Notes under the pieces: model-generated
Told to the model about the DNA's origin: nothing
The model's database searches: none
The model's input: the letters and a program-made list of their open reading frames with translations, nothing else
Assembly: GCF_014196125.1 (NCBI RefSeq)
Contig: NZ_JACIDA010000002.1
Span: forward strand, 62,001 to 126,000
Reading direction: 5' to 3'
From: Brevundimonas mediterranea
GTDB lineage: Bacteria; Pseudomonadota; Alphaproteobacteria; Caulobacterales; Caulobacteraceae
Length of the DNA: 64,000 nt
Translations under genes and position numbers: made by a program
In this document: positions 32,191 through 42,490 of the stretch, piece after piece
Layout of the letters: the number at the start of each line of letters is the position of its first letter
How positions within the stretch are numbered: position 1 is the stretch's first letter

Positions 32191-33999
32191 GTGGCGGAAG
32201 AGACCAGACCCGGCGACGCGGACGCGCAGCCTCGCCTCGGTCGGAGATTGAACACCGCCCGGTTCCAGGGCATCCGCTTTCGCCTCGGCATGGCCATGGC
32301 GCTGGCCCTGCTGCCGATCTTCATCCTGATCCTGATCCAGACCCAGGCAGACTTCAGCCAGCAGGCCGAAGACCGCAAGGTCGATCTGCAACTGGCCGCC
32401 GAGCGCAGCGCCGGCAGCGCCAAGGCGCGGCTGGACGGCGCGCAGGTCCTGCTGCGCGCGCTGAGCCCCGACGCGCTCGGTCCCTATTGCGCGCCGCGTC
32501 TGACGGCGCTGGTGGATCGGCTGGAGGGCTATGAGGGCCTGTACCGCCTGAGCCCCACAGGCGACGCGGTCTGTGCGTCGGGACGGCCGGACGGGGTTCG
32601 ATCCGGCCTCGCCCCCGCCGCCGGCGCCGACTGGTTCCAAAGACTGCGGCGCGGCGAGGACCTGGTCGTGGTTCGCGCGCCGGCCAACGCCGGCTATCCG
32701 GCGGCCCTGATCGTCGCCGTCCGTTCAGAACGTCCCATGGGCCGGTTCGACGGCGCCATGGCCGCTGTAATCCCCCTGTCCGCGCTTCAGCCGGACATCG
32801 AGGACCCCGCCCTGCCCTCCGCCTCCGAAGCCGCACTGACCGACGGCGCCGGCCGGATCCTGGTCGCCAGCGATCCCGCGGCCTTCCGCCTGGCGGACGG
32901 CGGCGACGTTTCGGGCTGGGTCGCCCGGGCGCGCGACGAGGGGACGGCTGTGTTCGCGGCCAAGGACAGCCGCAACCAGCGTCGTGACTACGCCGGCGCC
33001 GTGCTGGCGGGCGGCGACCTGTACGCCCTGCTGTCGGCCCCGGCTCCCGGCCTGCTGTCCTGGGCGCGGCTCAATCCGATCGGCAGTCTGCTGTTGCCGC
33101 TGGGGGCCTGGCTGACGGCCTTTGCGGCGGTCATGCTGCTGTCGGAACGCATCTTCATTCGTTGGCTGGATTATCTGGAGCGGATCGCCGCCCTCTACGC
33201 CAAGGGCCGGTTCTCGGTGCGGCCGCTGCAGGCGATGAACGCCCCGGCCGAGATCCGCACCATGGCCCGCACCCTGGACGAGATGGCCGAGGCCATCACG
33301 GTGCGCGACCGCGAGCTGATGAATTCGATCGCCGAGAAAGACGCGCTGATGCGCGAGATCCATCACCGGGTGAAGAACAATCTGCAGATCATCTCGTCCT
33401 TGCTGTCGATGCAGCAGCGGGCCCTGACCGACGCCCCGGCCAAGGCCGCTCTGGGCGATACGCGCCAGCGGATATCGGCCTTGGCCCTGATCTATCGCAC
33501 CCTGTATCAAAGCGACGACATCCGTCATGCTGACGCGCACGACTTCCTGACGGAACTGGTCGGCCAGTTGGTCGCCAGCGAGGCGGGGCGCGGACCGGTC
33601 GTCGTCAGTTCGGTGGAGGCGGATTCGTTGCTGGTCGATCCGGACAAGCTGGCGCCCCTCGCCCTGTGGCTGGTGGAGGCGGTGACCAACGCCCAGAAAC
33701 ACGCCTTCGCCGGACGGGGCGGCGCGCTGAAGGTCCGGTTCCGGGTCCTTGGCGACATCTCGACGCTGGAAGTCGAGGACGACGGTCCCGGCGCCTCGGT
33801 CGGGGCGGAGGTCGGGGTCGGACGCACCCTGATGGGCGCCTTCGCCAAACAGCTGCGCGGCGAGGCCGAGTTCATCGAGTCGCCCGGCGGCGGGGCGATC
33901 GCCCGCATGACCTTCGCCACGCCGGAAGCCCTGTCGCCGACCGACCCCGCCGACAAGTCGGGCGGTCAGGACGGAACCGGGACAGTGCGGTCGCGTTGA
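32191..33999 (+). CDS. phyK: PhyK-like membrane HisKA_2 sensor kinase
   Basis: 602 residues from GTG. Two membrane helices (~32-52 and ~297-320) flank a periplasmic sensor domain of ~240 residues with no recognised ligand site. A linker and the phosphoacceptor helix follow, with EIHHRVKNNLQ (H391/H392; the second is the likely phospho-histidine), then an HATPase domain (LVEAVTNAQKHAF; DDGPG). It lies six bases after ecfG and is the expected kinase for PhyR. The start codon has little Shine-Dalgarno, consistent with coupling to ecfG. Its 3' end hides the entericidin promoter. Confidence 0.93.
   Translation: MAEETRPGDADAQPRLGRRLNTARFQGIRFRLGMAMALALLPIFILILIQTQADFSQQAEDRKVDLQLAAERSAGSAKARLDGAQVLLRALSPDALGPYCAPRLTALVDRLEGYEGLYRLSPTGDAVCASGRPDGVRSGLAPAAGADWFQRLRRGEDLVVVRAPANAGYPAALIVAVRSERPMGRFDGAMAAVIPLSALQPDIEDPALPSASEAALTDGAGRILVASDPAAFRLADGGDVSGWVARARDEGTAVFAAKDSRNQRRDYAGAVLAGGDLYALLSAPAPGLLSWARLNPIGSLLLPLGAWLTAFAAVMLLSERIFIRWLDYLERIAALYAKGRFSVRPLQAMNAPAEIRTMARTLDEMAEAITVRDRELMNSIAEKDALMREIHHRVKNNLQIISSLLSMQQRALTDAPAKAALGDTRQRISALALIYRTLYQSDDIRHADAHDFLTELVGQLVASEAGRGPVVVSSVEADSLLVDPDKLAPLALWLVEAVTNAQKHAFAGRGGALKVRFRVLGDISTLEVEDDGPGASVGAEVGVGRTLMGAFAKQLRGEAEFIESPGGGAIARMTFATPEALSPTDPADKSGGQDGTGTVRSR
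33973..33997 (+). promoter_or_regulatory. EcfG promoter inside the 3' end of phyK
   Basis: GGAAC (33973-33977), 16 bases, CGTT (33994-33997). It overlaps the last codons of the kinase gene and lies 50 bases before the entericidin ATG. Exact consensus match. Confidence 0.8.
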
Positions 34000-34047
34000 T
34001 AGGCCAAGACCGACAGACTCCCATGTCGGCTCAACCGGAGCTTTCTC

Positions 34048-34185
34048 ATGCGCAAGATTTTCGTACTGGTCGCCGCCGCCGCCGCCCTGACCACCGCCGC
34101 CTGCAACACCGTCGAAGGCGTGGGTCGTGACACCCAGGCCGCCGGTTCGGCCGTTTCGGGCGCCGCCCAAGACGCCAAGAACTAG
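34048..34185 (+). CDS. Entericidin-type small lipoprotein
   Basis: 45 residues: RKIFVLVAAAAALTTAAC signal with lipobox TAAC (C19), then NTVEGVGRDTQAAGSAV and a lysine-asparagine end. This matches the entericidin A/B (EcnA/EcnB) family of outer-membrane-associated lipoproteins linked to stationary-phase survival. The EcfG promoter upstream predicts stress induction, in line with EcfG regulation of ecn genes elsewhere. Ends at a strong terminator. Confidence 0.92.
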   Translation: MRKIFVLVAAAAALTTAACNTVEGVGRDTQAAGSAVSGAAQDAKN

Positions 34186-34220
34186 TCTTTCGGCGGCGAA
34201 CGTCGCATTGAAGATGCTTG

Positions 34221-34246
34221 CAAGGCCCCGCTTCGTCGGGGCCTTG
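34221..34246 (+). terminator. Terminator after the entericidin gene
   Basis: A 10-bp stem CAAGGCCCCG/CGGGGCCTTG with loop CTTCGT, followed by TTCGTTTC. Confidence 0.85.
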
Positions 34247-34278
34247 TTCGTTTCGGGACTGCACCAGGAGAGATTGCC

Positions 34279-35733
34279 GTGAACCAGACCGCCCTGAACG
34301 CCGGCCTCGCCCTGATTCGCCAGCACGCCTTGATCGCCGGAGAGCCCGTGCCGGCCAACGGTGGGGGGATCGCGGTCGATGATCCGGCGACGGGAGAGGT
34401 TATCGGCCATGTTCCAGATCTGGGAGCCGCCGAGACCGAGCGCGCCATCCAGGCCGCCGCCGACGCCTTTGCCGACTGGTCCCGGTCCGATCCGCACAAG
34501 CGCGCCGCCTTTCTGCGCAAATGGGCCGAGCTGATCGACGAGAACGTCGAAGGGCTGGGCGCCCTGATGGCGCTGGAGAACGGCAAGCCGTTCGAAGAGG
34601 CCAAGGGCGAAGTGGTCTACGCCAACGGCTTCATCAAATGGTTCGCGGGCGAGGCGGAACGGCTGATCGGCGAAACCCAGGACAGCCCGCTGGGCCATCT
34701 GATCCTGACCTATCGCGCGGCGGTCGGCCCCTGCGCCCTGATCACCCCATGGAACTTCCCGGCCGCCATGCTGACCCGCAAACTGGGCCCGGCCTTCGCC
34801 GCCGGCTGCACCGCTGTGGTCAAGCCGGCCAGCCAGACCCCCTTCACCGCCATCGCCCTGGCCGAACTGGCCTATCAGGCCGGCCTGCCCAAGGGCGCCC
34901 TGTCCATTGTGACCGGCGAGGCCGCCGTGATCGGCAAGGTGCTGACTGACAGCCCCCTGATCCGCAAACTGTCCTTCACCGGTTCGACCGGCGTGGGTCG
35001 CAAGCTGGCCGAACAGTGCGCCCCGACCCTGAAGCGGGTGTCGATGGAGCTGGGCGGCGCCGCCCCCCTGATCGTCTTCGCCGACGCGGATCTGGATCTG
35101 GCGGTGGCCGAGACCATCAAGGGCAAGTTCCGCAACTCGGGCCAGACCTGCGTCTGCCCCAACCGCGTCTATGTGGAACGATCGGTGTCTGAGGCCTATG
35201 CCGAGAAGCTCGCGGCGGAAGTGGCGAAGATCAAGGTCGGGAACGCCTTCGACGACGGCGTCAAGGTCGGTCCGTTGATCGAGGACAAGGCCATCGGCAA
35301 GGTCGAGAAGCACGTGGCGGCGGTCAAGGCCGACGGCGGCCGGGTGCTGACGGGCGGATTCCGCCATGAACTGGGCGGCCGCTTCTTCCAGCCGACCGTG
35401 ACCCTGGGCGGGGATGATCGTCTGTTCCGCGAGGAAGAGACCTTCGGCCCCATGATCCCGGTCTTCGCTTTCGACAGCGAGGACGAGGTGCTGGAGAAGG
35501 CCAACGCCAGCGATTACGGCCTAGCCTCCTATCTGTTCACCCGCGACCTCGACCGGGCCATGCGCGTCAGCCGCCGGATCGAGGCGGGGATGTGCGGGGT
35601 CAACACCGGCCTGATCTCCACCGCCGTCGCCCCGTTCGGCGGGGTCAAACAGTCCGGCTACGGCCGCGAAGGCTCGATCCACGGCATCGACGAGTATGTT
35701 GAGGTTAAGACGGTGACCCTGGCGTTGAGGTAA
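34279..35733 (+). CDS. gabD: NAD(P)-dependent succinate-semialdehyde dehydrogenase
   Basis: 484 residues from GTG with AGGAGAG upstream. Aldehyde dehydrogenase with catalytic E257 (MELGGA) and C291 (NSGQTCVC). The second cysteine, C293, is the one able to form a redox-sensitive disulfide in GabD enzymes. The ASDYGLASYLFTRD and GMCGVNTG segments fit GabD of the GABA shunt. No gabT nearby. It follows the stress locus but behind a terminator, so its regulation is separate. Confidence 0.93.
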   Translation: MNQTALNAGLALIRQHALIAGEPVPANGGGIAVDDPATGEVIGHVPDLGAAETERAIQAAADAFADWSRSDPHKRAAFLRKWAELIDENVEGLGALMALENGKPFEEAKGEVVYANGFIKWFAGEAERLIGETQDSPLGHLILTYRAAVGPCALITPWNFPAAMLTRKLGPAFAAGCTAVVKPASQTPFTAIALAELAYQAGLPKGALSIVTGEAAVIGKVLTDSPLIRKLSFTGSTGVGRKLAEQCAPTLKRVSMELGGAAPLIVFADADLDLAVAETIKGKFRNSGQTCVCPNRVYVERSVSEAYAEKLAAEVAKIKVGNAFDDGVKVGPLIEDKAIGKVEKHVAAVKADGGRVLTGGFRHELGGRFFQPTVTLGGDDRLFREEETFGPMIPVFAFDSEDEVLEKANASDYGLASYLFTRDLDRAMRVSRRIEAGMCGVNTGLISTAVAPFGGVKQSGYGREGSIHGIDEYVEVKTVTLALR

Positions 35734-35737
35734 GGGG

Positions 35738-36232
35738 TCAGGCGAAGGCCCAACCGGCCGCCGGGTCGTCATCCGGCGCCGGCGGGCGACGTCGGGCCGC
35801 AGGACGCGCGACCCGTGGCATGCGATTGGCGATCCGACGCCGGACTGCGGCCCGCCACTGATCCGCCTTCGCACCGATCAGCCCTCGTATGACCCGGACG
35901 CGGGCGTTCGCCGCGATCAGTCCGACAGCCGCCAGCACCTCGACATAGGCCAGGACGTCGCCGGCCATGAACAGCGCCATTTCAAGCGGCAGAAGCTGAA
36001 TCAGCATCACGGCGCCCAGCACAATGACGGCGGTCCTTAAGGCGCCGCGCGACAGCAGGCGTAGGGTCGCGCTCACGACCAGACGGCGACTGCCCGAATG
36101 GAGAGTACAGGCCAGGCCGAGGCAGACGAGAAACAGCGGCAGCAGCGGCAGTCCGCCCGCCAGCACCCCTGGCATGGCGACCAAGGCGGCGGTGATCGCC
36201 AGGCCGAACCAGATCAAACCGTCGCGATCCAT
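35738..36232 (-). CDS. Hypothetical membrane protein
   Basis: 164 residues. Three hydrophobic segments (~5-40, possibly two helices, and ~60-100) and a basic Pro/Arg-rich C-terminus (VARPAARRRPPAPDDD). No family recognised. The ATG at 36232 is preceded by GGGGG. It converges with gabD at a distance of four bases. Confidence 0.7.
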   Translation of the reverse strand: MDRDGLIWFGLAITAALVAMPGVLAGGLPLLPLFLVCLGLACTLHSGSRRLVVSATLRLLSRGALRTAVIVLGAVMLIQLLPLEMALFMAGDVLAYVEVLAAVGLIAANARVRVIRGLIGAKADQWRAAVRRRIANRMPRVARPAARRRPPAPDDDPAAGWAFA

Positions 36233-36277
36233 ATATCCCCCAGACCAGATGTCCCCATTCGATCTGGGAACCACCGG

Positions 36278-36754
36278 TCACACCGGCAAGGCCCCGCGCT
36301 TGACCACCGAGCGCATCGCGACGCTGGACGACACGCGGTGCACCCCCGGAAGCCGGGTCAGAGTCTTGGCGTGGACCCGTTCCAGATCGTCGACGTCGCG
36401 CACCACCAGCCGCAGCAGATAGTCGGCGCCCCCGGTCATCAGATAGCATTCCATCACCTCGGGGGCGGCGGCCACGGCCTGTTCGAAGGCGGTCAGAACC
36501 GCCTCGGACTGGGACGACAGGGTGACGGTGACGAAGACGCTGATCGGCAGGCCCACGGCCCGTTCACTGATCACCGCCGCATAGTGATCGATCACCCCCG
36601 CCGCCTCCAGGGCCCGCAAACGACGCAGGCAGGCGCTTTCGGACAAGGCCACCTGGCGCGCCAGATCGGCATTGGTCATCCGTCCGTCCTGTTGCAGCAG
36701 GCGGAGCATCTTCCTGTCGGTTCCATCCAGTTCGACGGCGGAAACAGTCTTCAT
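36278..36754 (-). CDS. Lrp/AsnC family regulator, probably of ald
   Basis: 158 residues. An N-terminal HTH (DRKMLRLLQQDGRMTNADLARQVALSESACLRRLRALEAAGVI in outline) is followed by a RAM domain with VFVTVTLSSQ and MTGGADYLLRLVVRDV. It is divergent from alanine dehydrogenase with ~150 bases between the starts, the usual arrangement for an alanine-responsive activator (AldR type). Confidence 0.92.
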   Translation of the reverse strand: MKTVSAVELDGTDRKMLRLLQQDGRMTNADLARQVALSESACLRRLRALEAAGVIDHYAAVISERAVGLPISVFVTVTLSSQSEAVLTAFEQAVAAAPEVMECYLMTGGADYLLRLVVRDVDDLERVHAKTLTRLPGVHRVSSSVAMRSVVKRGALPV

Positions 36755-36901
36755 TTCGTCAATCCATCGCAGATACTGCGCATGTACGGCGATCAGATCG
36801 CAAAATGAACAGGATTCTGCGAGCCGCTCGGCGCTATATGTGACGCAATGGCGATCCGCCCGCAGAGACGGACGTTCCCCTTATTTCCGGAGAGGTTCCC
36901 C

Positions 36902-38020
36902 ATGCGCGTCGGCGTTCCCAGCGAAATCAAGAAGAATGAACACCGTGTCGGCCTGACGCCGACGGCGGTGCGCGAATATGTGGCCCATGGCCATGCGGTC
37001 TCGGTCCAGACCGGCGCCGGCCTGGGCGCCGGTTTCACCGACGCCGACTACGAAAAGGCGGGCGCGACCCTGGTCGCCGACGCGGCGACCATCTTTGCGA
37101 ACAACGACATGATCGTGAAGGTCAAGGAGCCGCAGAAGGTCGAGTGGGAGATGCTGCGCGAGGACCAGATCCTCTACACCTATCTGCACCTGGCCCCCGA
37201 CCCGGAACAGACCAAGGGCCTCTTGGCGTCGAAATGCGCCGCCATCGCCTATGAGACCGTGACCGATGCGCGCGGCGGCCTGCCGCTGCTGGCGCCCATG
37301 TCGGAAGTGGCGGGGCGGATCGCGGTCTTCTCGGCCGCAGAGACCCTGCTGAAGCACAACGGCGGCATGGGCCTGCTGTTCTGCGGCGTTCCGGGCGTGG
37401 CGCCGGCGCGGGTGCTGGTGCTGGGCGGCGGCGTCGTCGGCCTGAACGCGGCGCGGATGGCCATGGGCCTGGGCGCCGAGGTGGTGGTGCTGGAACGCTC
37501 GATCCCGCGCATGGCCTATATCGACGAAATCACCGGCGGCCGGGTCATCACCCGCTATTCGTCGATCGGCGCCATCGAAGAAGAACTGATCAAGGCCGAT
37601 GTGGTGATCGGCGCCGTCCTGGTGCCGGGCGCATCGGCCCCCAAACTGGTCAAGCGCGAACATCTGAAGACGATGAAGCCGGGATCGGTCCTGATCGACG
37701 TGGCCATCGACCAGGGCGGCTGTTTCGAGACCTCGCACGCCACGACCCACGAGGACCCGACCTATGTCATCGACGGCGTGGTCCATTATTGCGTCGCCAA
37801 CATGCCGGGCGCCGCGCCCCGCACCAGCTCCGAAGCCCTGAACAACGCCACCCTGCCCTTCGGCCTGGCCCTGGCCGACAAGGGTCTGGACGCCCTGAAG
37901 GCCGATCCCCACCTGGCGCGTGGCCTGAACGTGCTGAAGGGCGAGATCACCTATCCGGCCGTGGCCCAGGCCCTTGGCCTGGAATGGAGCGATCCGTTCG
38001 GCGTCTGGGCGCGCGGCTGA
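36902..38020 (+). CDS. ald: Alanine dehydrogenase
   Basis: 372 residues. It interconverts L-alanine and pyruvate with NAD. The substrate-binding N-terminus MRVGVPSEIKKNEHRVGL, the catalytic region LYTYLHLAPD and the NAD motif VLGGGVVGLNAARMAMGLGA are those of Ald. GGAGAGG precedes the ATG at 36902. Likely controlled by the divergent Lrp-type gene. Confidence 0.96.
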   Translation: MRVGVPSEIKKNEHRVGLTPTAVREYVAHGHAVSVQTGAGLGAGFTDADYEKAGATLVADAATIFANNDMIVKVKEPQKVEWEMLREDQILYTYLHLAPDPEQTKGLLASKCAAIAYETVTDARGGLPLLAPMSEVAGRIAVFSAAETLLKHNGGMGLLFCGVPGVAPARVLVLGGGVVGLNAARMAMGLGAEVVVLERSIPRMAYIDEITGGRVITRYSSIGAIEEELIKADVVIGAVLVPGASAPKLVKREHLKTMKPGSVLIDVAIDQGGCFETSHATTHEDPTYVIDGVVHYCVANMPGAAPRTSSEALNNATLPFGLALADKGLDALKADPHLARGLNVLKGEITYPAVAQALGLEWSDPFGVWARG

Positions 38021-38021
38021 T

Positions 38022-38834
38022 CTAGACCGTCAGGGAGACCCCGGCCGCGCCCAGATCGCGGCCGGCGCTCTCAATCGCCCGAACGGCCTCGGTTGCAGCC
38101 TGCTCCGCTTGGTCGGCGTGCTGGCGCAGGGCGGGGTCGGTCTCGGCCTGGTGCTGCGCCCGCTTCGCCATGCTCTTGATCTGGCTCGCCAGATTGCGGG
38201 CGTCGGACAGGAAGTCGCGATCCTCCTGCTGCGCCGCCCCGCGTCGTGACTGCTCAGCGACGCGCGCTTGGGCTTCCGCCGCCATGCGCCGATACGGATT
38301 GTCTTCAGACTTGGTGGTTTCGGGATTTTTCTCGCCCTCGCCCTCACCCTTGGGCGCCGCAGCATCCTCATTCGCGGGCGGGGCGGGAGGCTCCGCCGCG
38401 ATGGGCGTCTCCGTCGACGCGGTCTCGGTCGCGCCCACGCTGGGGTCCGCCCCCGCCGCCGGCGCCGCATTGGAGGCCGCCGAAGAACCGACGTCGGCGC
38501 CGCCGATCTCCGCCGACGCGCCGCCCGATCCGCCGTACATTTTGACCGCGGACTTCAGTTCCTTCGCCAACTGGGCCAGCAGTTTGGGATCGGCCGAGCC
38601 GCTCATCTGCAACATGCGGATGCGGGCCTTGATCTGTTCGATCTTCTGCTTGGCGGCTGCCTTGCGCTGTTCCTGGCCGTCCTTAGCGGCGGCGGTGTTG
38701 CGCTGTTTCAACGTTTCCACAGCGGAGCGCGCATCGCGCAGCCTGGCCTCGGCGCGCTCCTGCGCCTGTTTTTCGCGCTGGACCCGGCCCTCGGCCAGGA
38801 CGCTGGTCATGGATGTCGCGCTGGACACGTTCAT
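38022..38834 (-). CDS. Coiled-coil hypothetical protein
   Basis: About 270 residues. After a Ser/Thr-rich opening (NVSSATSMTSVLAEG) comes a long coiled coil (~20-110), a Gly/Ala/Pro/Glu-rich linker (~110-185) and another helical part to the end. No signal peptide and no family recognised. A TTG at 38855 with GGAG upstream could add seven residues. It resembles the protein at 20937-21308 in its leader and coiled-coil make-up. Confidence 0.75.
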   Translation of the reverse strand: MNVSSATSMTSVLAEGRVQREKQAQERAEARLRDARSAVETLKQRNTAAAKDGQEQRKAAAKQKIEQIKARIRMLQMSGSADPKLLAQLAKELKSAVKMYGGSGGASAEIGGADVGSSAASNAAPAAGADPSVGATETASTETPIAAEPPAPPANEDAAAPKGEGEGEKNPETTKSEDNPYRRMAAEAQARVAEQSRRGAAQQEDRDFLSDARNLASQIKSMAKRAQHQAETDPALRQHADQAEQAATEAVRAIESAGRDLGAAGVSLTV

Positions 38835-38948
38835 GACCGAGAATCTCGTCTGCAACGCTTAACGCTCCATGAACACCACAGCTCGGTCAGGAAGCAGACA
38901 GTAAAATCGGGGGTTGCGACGACAGGCGTGGTCATCTAGCTCTGAAGC

Positions 38949-39260
38949 ATGATCCTGTTCGCTCTCCTGGCCGCCCTGACAACCGCCCAGGCCACGGCTT
39001 CAGCGCCGCCCGTGGTTTGGGAAACTCCGCCCCGCATTGAAATGCCCGCCAAGGCGCTGGAGACGGGCGTGAAATCCGGCGTCGTGGTTCTCCGGTGCGA
39101 CTTCACGGCCAATGGTATCCCCACGAGTTGCCTGATCGTGTCCGAGACGCCGGTCGGCCAGGGTTTCGGCCGCGAAGCCCTGCGCGGGGTCAGGACTGGC
39201 CGGGCTCAATCCGGTCAGGCAGGGATGCGCGAAATCACCCTGACGTTCGAGACACGCTGA
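38949..39260 (+). CDS. Exported TonB-C-terminal-like domain protein
   Basis: 103 residues: a signal peptide (ILFALLAALTTAQATA) and then a TonB-like beta domain (PPRIEMPAKALETGVKSGVVVLRCDFTANG in outline, VSETPVGQGFGREAL). It lacks the N-terminal anchor and Pro-rich spacer of true TonB, so it cannot span the envelope; similar stand-alone domains are common in Caulobacterales. Two cysteines (RCDF, SCLI) could form a disulfide. Upstream of obg, same strand. Confidence 0.8.
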   Translation: MILFALLAALTTAQATASAPPVVWETPPRIEMPAKALETGVKSGVVVLRCDFTANGIPTSCLIVSETPVGQGFGREALRGVRTGRAQSGQAGMREITLTFETR

Positions 39261-39280
39261 ACCGAAGGTCACGCCTGTAA

Positions 39281-40357
<1,077 letters not shown>

Positions 40358-40499
40358 GGGGCCTCCGGTGAGCGGGTGTGGCGTGCGAGCGTCACTTGGG
40401 TGACTTCGCCGGAAAACCCGTTGTGCAAATGAGCGGACAACGGTTTTCGATGCTATGCGTTAAGCCGTGCCAACGGTGAAGCTGGAGCACTCCTCCCCC

Positions 40500-41405
40500 A
40501 TGCGTCGATTCCTCATATGGTCCGCCCTGGCCGCCTTGATCGGCCTGATCCTGGCGGGGGTCGGCTATTGGGCCTACTGGAACTTCTATTCGCGGTTCCA
40601 GCCGGTCGCGATCAGCCGTAACCAGGCCCAGATCCAGCAACTGCTCGACGAGGCCTCGTGGGTGTCGGGCGGCGGCGGGGGCGAACCCCTCTATATCGTC
40701 GGCTATCGCGACAGCGCGTCGGCCCAGCGGTATGAGCAGGAGGAAGTCGCCAAGCTGCAGGCCGCAGGGGTCGAGCCGCGCGTCATCCTGTTCGCCCGCG
40801 CCGACCGCGAGGGTCTAGCCCAGTCCACCGCCGCCGAACGAGCCACGATCGCGGAACTGTGGCTGACCCGCGACTGGTCCCTGTACCAACGCTGGACGGC
40901 GACGCCCGCGCGGAACTGGACCGCCGCCGGCATCCCCCAGGCGGACGGCAATCTGGCCCGCTCGGCCGTGGTGGACGCCAGCCGCCAGTTTGACGAACGC
41001 CTGACCGCCCTGCTCAGCGACGCCGGGGTGCACATCACCTATCCGTTGATCCTGTGGCGTGACCGCGACGGCTTCCTGAAGGCCTGCGGTTGCGCCGACA
41101 GTCGGTCCTGGGCCTTCATCCGCGACGACCTGAACGCGCCCGACCGCGTGGGTCAGGCGACGCCGGTCGACGACCTCCCGGCGGCGGAAGCCTATCCGGG
41201 CGACGGAAGTCCGGCCGAAGCGGGCCAGACCCCGGCCATGCCCTATCCGGCCCTGCCTGCGATCCCGCCTGCGAACGGCCAGACGCCCGGCGGACAGTCG
41301 CCGAACACGCCGCCCCGCACCGCGACGCCGCGCCAAACGCCGCCGGCGACGACGCCGCGCGCCGCGCCCCAGCCCAAGAAACAGGACGACACAACCTTCT
41401 TCTGA
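40500..41405 (+). CDS. Membrane-anchored hypothetical protein
   Basis: 301 residues from the ATG at 40500; a GTG at 40467 would add 11. One N-terminal membrane anchor (RFLIWSALAALIGLILAGVGYWAYW in part), a periplasmic alpha/beta domain (~35-225) and a long Pro/Thr/Gln-rich tail. Three residues after LKA a CGC pair occurs (ACGCADS), possibly redox-active. No family recognised with confidence. Ends 72 bases before bioB. Confidence 0.78.
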   Translation: MRRFLIWSALAALIGLILAGVGYWAYWNFYSRFQPVAISRNQAQIQQLLDEASWVSGGGGGEPLYIVGYRDSASAQRYEQEEVAKLQAAGVEPRVILFARADREGLAQSTAAERATIAELWLTRDWSLYQRWTATPARNWTAAGIPQADGNLARSAVVDASRQFDERLTALLSDAGVHITYPLILWRDRDGFLKACGCADSRSWAFIRDDLNAPDRVGQATPVDDLPAAEAYPGDGSPAEAGQTPAMPYPALPAIPPANGQTPGGQSPNTPPRTATPRQTPPATTPRAAPQPKKQDDTTFF

Positions 41406-41476
41406 CAGACGGCGGCGGCTATTTCCGCCCTTGCGTACAGCCTTGCATTGATCGGGCGAAGTGATAGCGAGGCGAT

Positions 41477-42478
41477 ATGGCTGATGATCTTTCCCACTCG
41501 GTCGTCGCGCATCGCGACGCCGCCTTGCCTCGTTACGATTGGACCCTGAAGGAGGTCGAGGCGCTGTTCGCCCGCCCCTTCATGGAACTGGTCTACGAGG
41601 CGGCCACGGTCCATCGCCGCTGGTTCGACCCCAATCAGGTCCAGAAGTCGCAGCTGCTGTCGATCAAGACCGGCGGCTGTGCCGAGAATTGCGGCTACTG
41701 CTCTCAGTCGGCCAGTTTCCAGACCGGCCTAAAGGCCGAGAAGCTGATGGAGCCGAGCGCCGTCATCGCTGAGGCCATGGCGGCCAAGGCCGGCGGGGCC
41801 AGCCGCTTCTGCATGGGTGCGGCCTGGAGGGAGCTGAAGGACCGCGACACGCCGAAGTTGGCGAGCATGATCGCCGGCGTGAAAGCCCTAGGCCTGGAGA
41901 CCTGCGCCACTCTGGGCATGCTCACGGCCGACCAGGCGCGTCAGCTGAAAGAGGCCGGCCTCGATTACTACAACCACAACCTGGATACCGGCCCGGACTA
42001 TTACGCCGAGGTCGTCACCACTCGCAGCTATCGCGACCGGCTGGAGACACTGGCGCATGCTCGGGAGGCGGGGATGAATACCTGCTGCGGCGGGATCGTC
42101 GGCATGGGCGAGGCGCGGCGGGACCGGGCCGGTTTGCTGCACGCACTGGCCACCCTGCCCGCCCACCCCGACAGCCTGCCGGTCAACGCCCTGGTTCCTG
42201 TCACGGGGACGCCTCTGGGGGAGCGGGTGCTGAAACTGGGTGAGATCGATCCGATCGAATTCGTCCGCACCGTCGCCGTTGCACGTCTGGTCTGCCCGCG
42301 GGCCATGGTCCGGCTATCGGCAGGGCGCGAGACCATGAGCCCGGAGATGCAGGCCCTGTGTTTCCTGGCCGGCGCCAACTCGATCTTCGTCGGCGGCAAG
42401 CTGCTGACCACCCCCAACCCGGAACAGGACGAAGACGCCCGCCTGTTCGCCCTGCTGGATCTGCAACCCATGGCCTGA
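41477..42478 (+). CDS. bioB: Biotin synthase
   Basis: 333 residues, radical-SAM sulfur insertion into dethiobiotin. The [4Fe-4S] cysteines are C68, C72 and C75 ([13 protein letters not shown]). The [15 protein letters not shown] and [23 protein letters not shown] (in outline) segments include the second-cluster ligands. No other bio gene is in the window, so it is a lone bio gene here. Confidence 0.97.
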   Translation: MADDLSHSVVAHRDAALPRYDWTLKEVEALFARPFMELVYEAATVHRRWFDPNQVQKSQLLSIKTGGCAENCGYCSQSASFQTGLKAEKLMEPSAVIAEAMAAKAGGASRFCMGAAWRELKDRDTPKLASMIAGVKALGLETCATLGMLTADQARQLKEAGLDYYNHNLDTGPDYYAEVVTTRSYRDRLETLAHAREAGMNTCCGGIVGMGEARRDRAGLLHALATLPAHPDSLPVNALVPVTGTPLGERVLKLGEIDPIEFVRTVAVARLVCPRAMVRLSAGRETMSPEMQALCFLAGANSIFVGGKLLTTPNPEQDEDARLFALLDLQPMA

Positions 42479-42490
42479 CCCGGTCGGGTT

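Noticed and set aside
32725..35367. 880-codon open frame on the minus strand opposite phyK, entericidin and gabD
   Set aside because: It is a GC-bias shadow across three recognised genes and is rich in Gly/Arg/His/Gln, as such shadows are.
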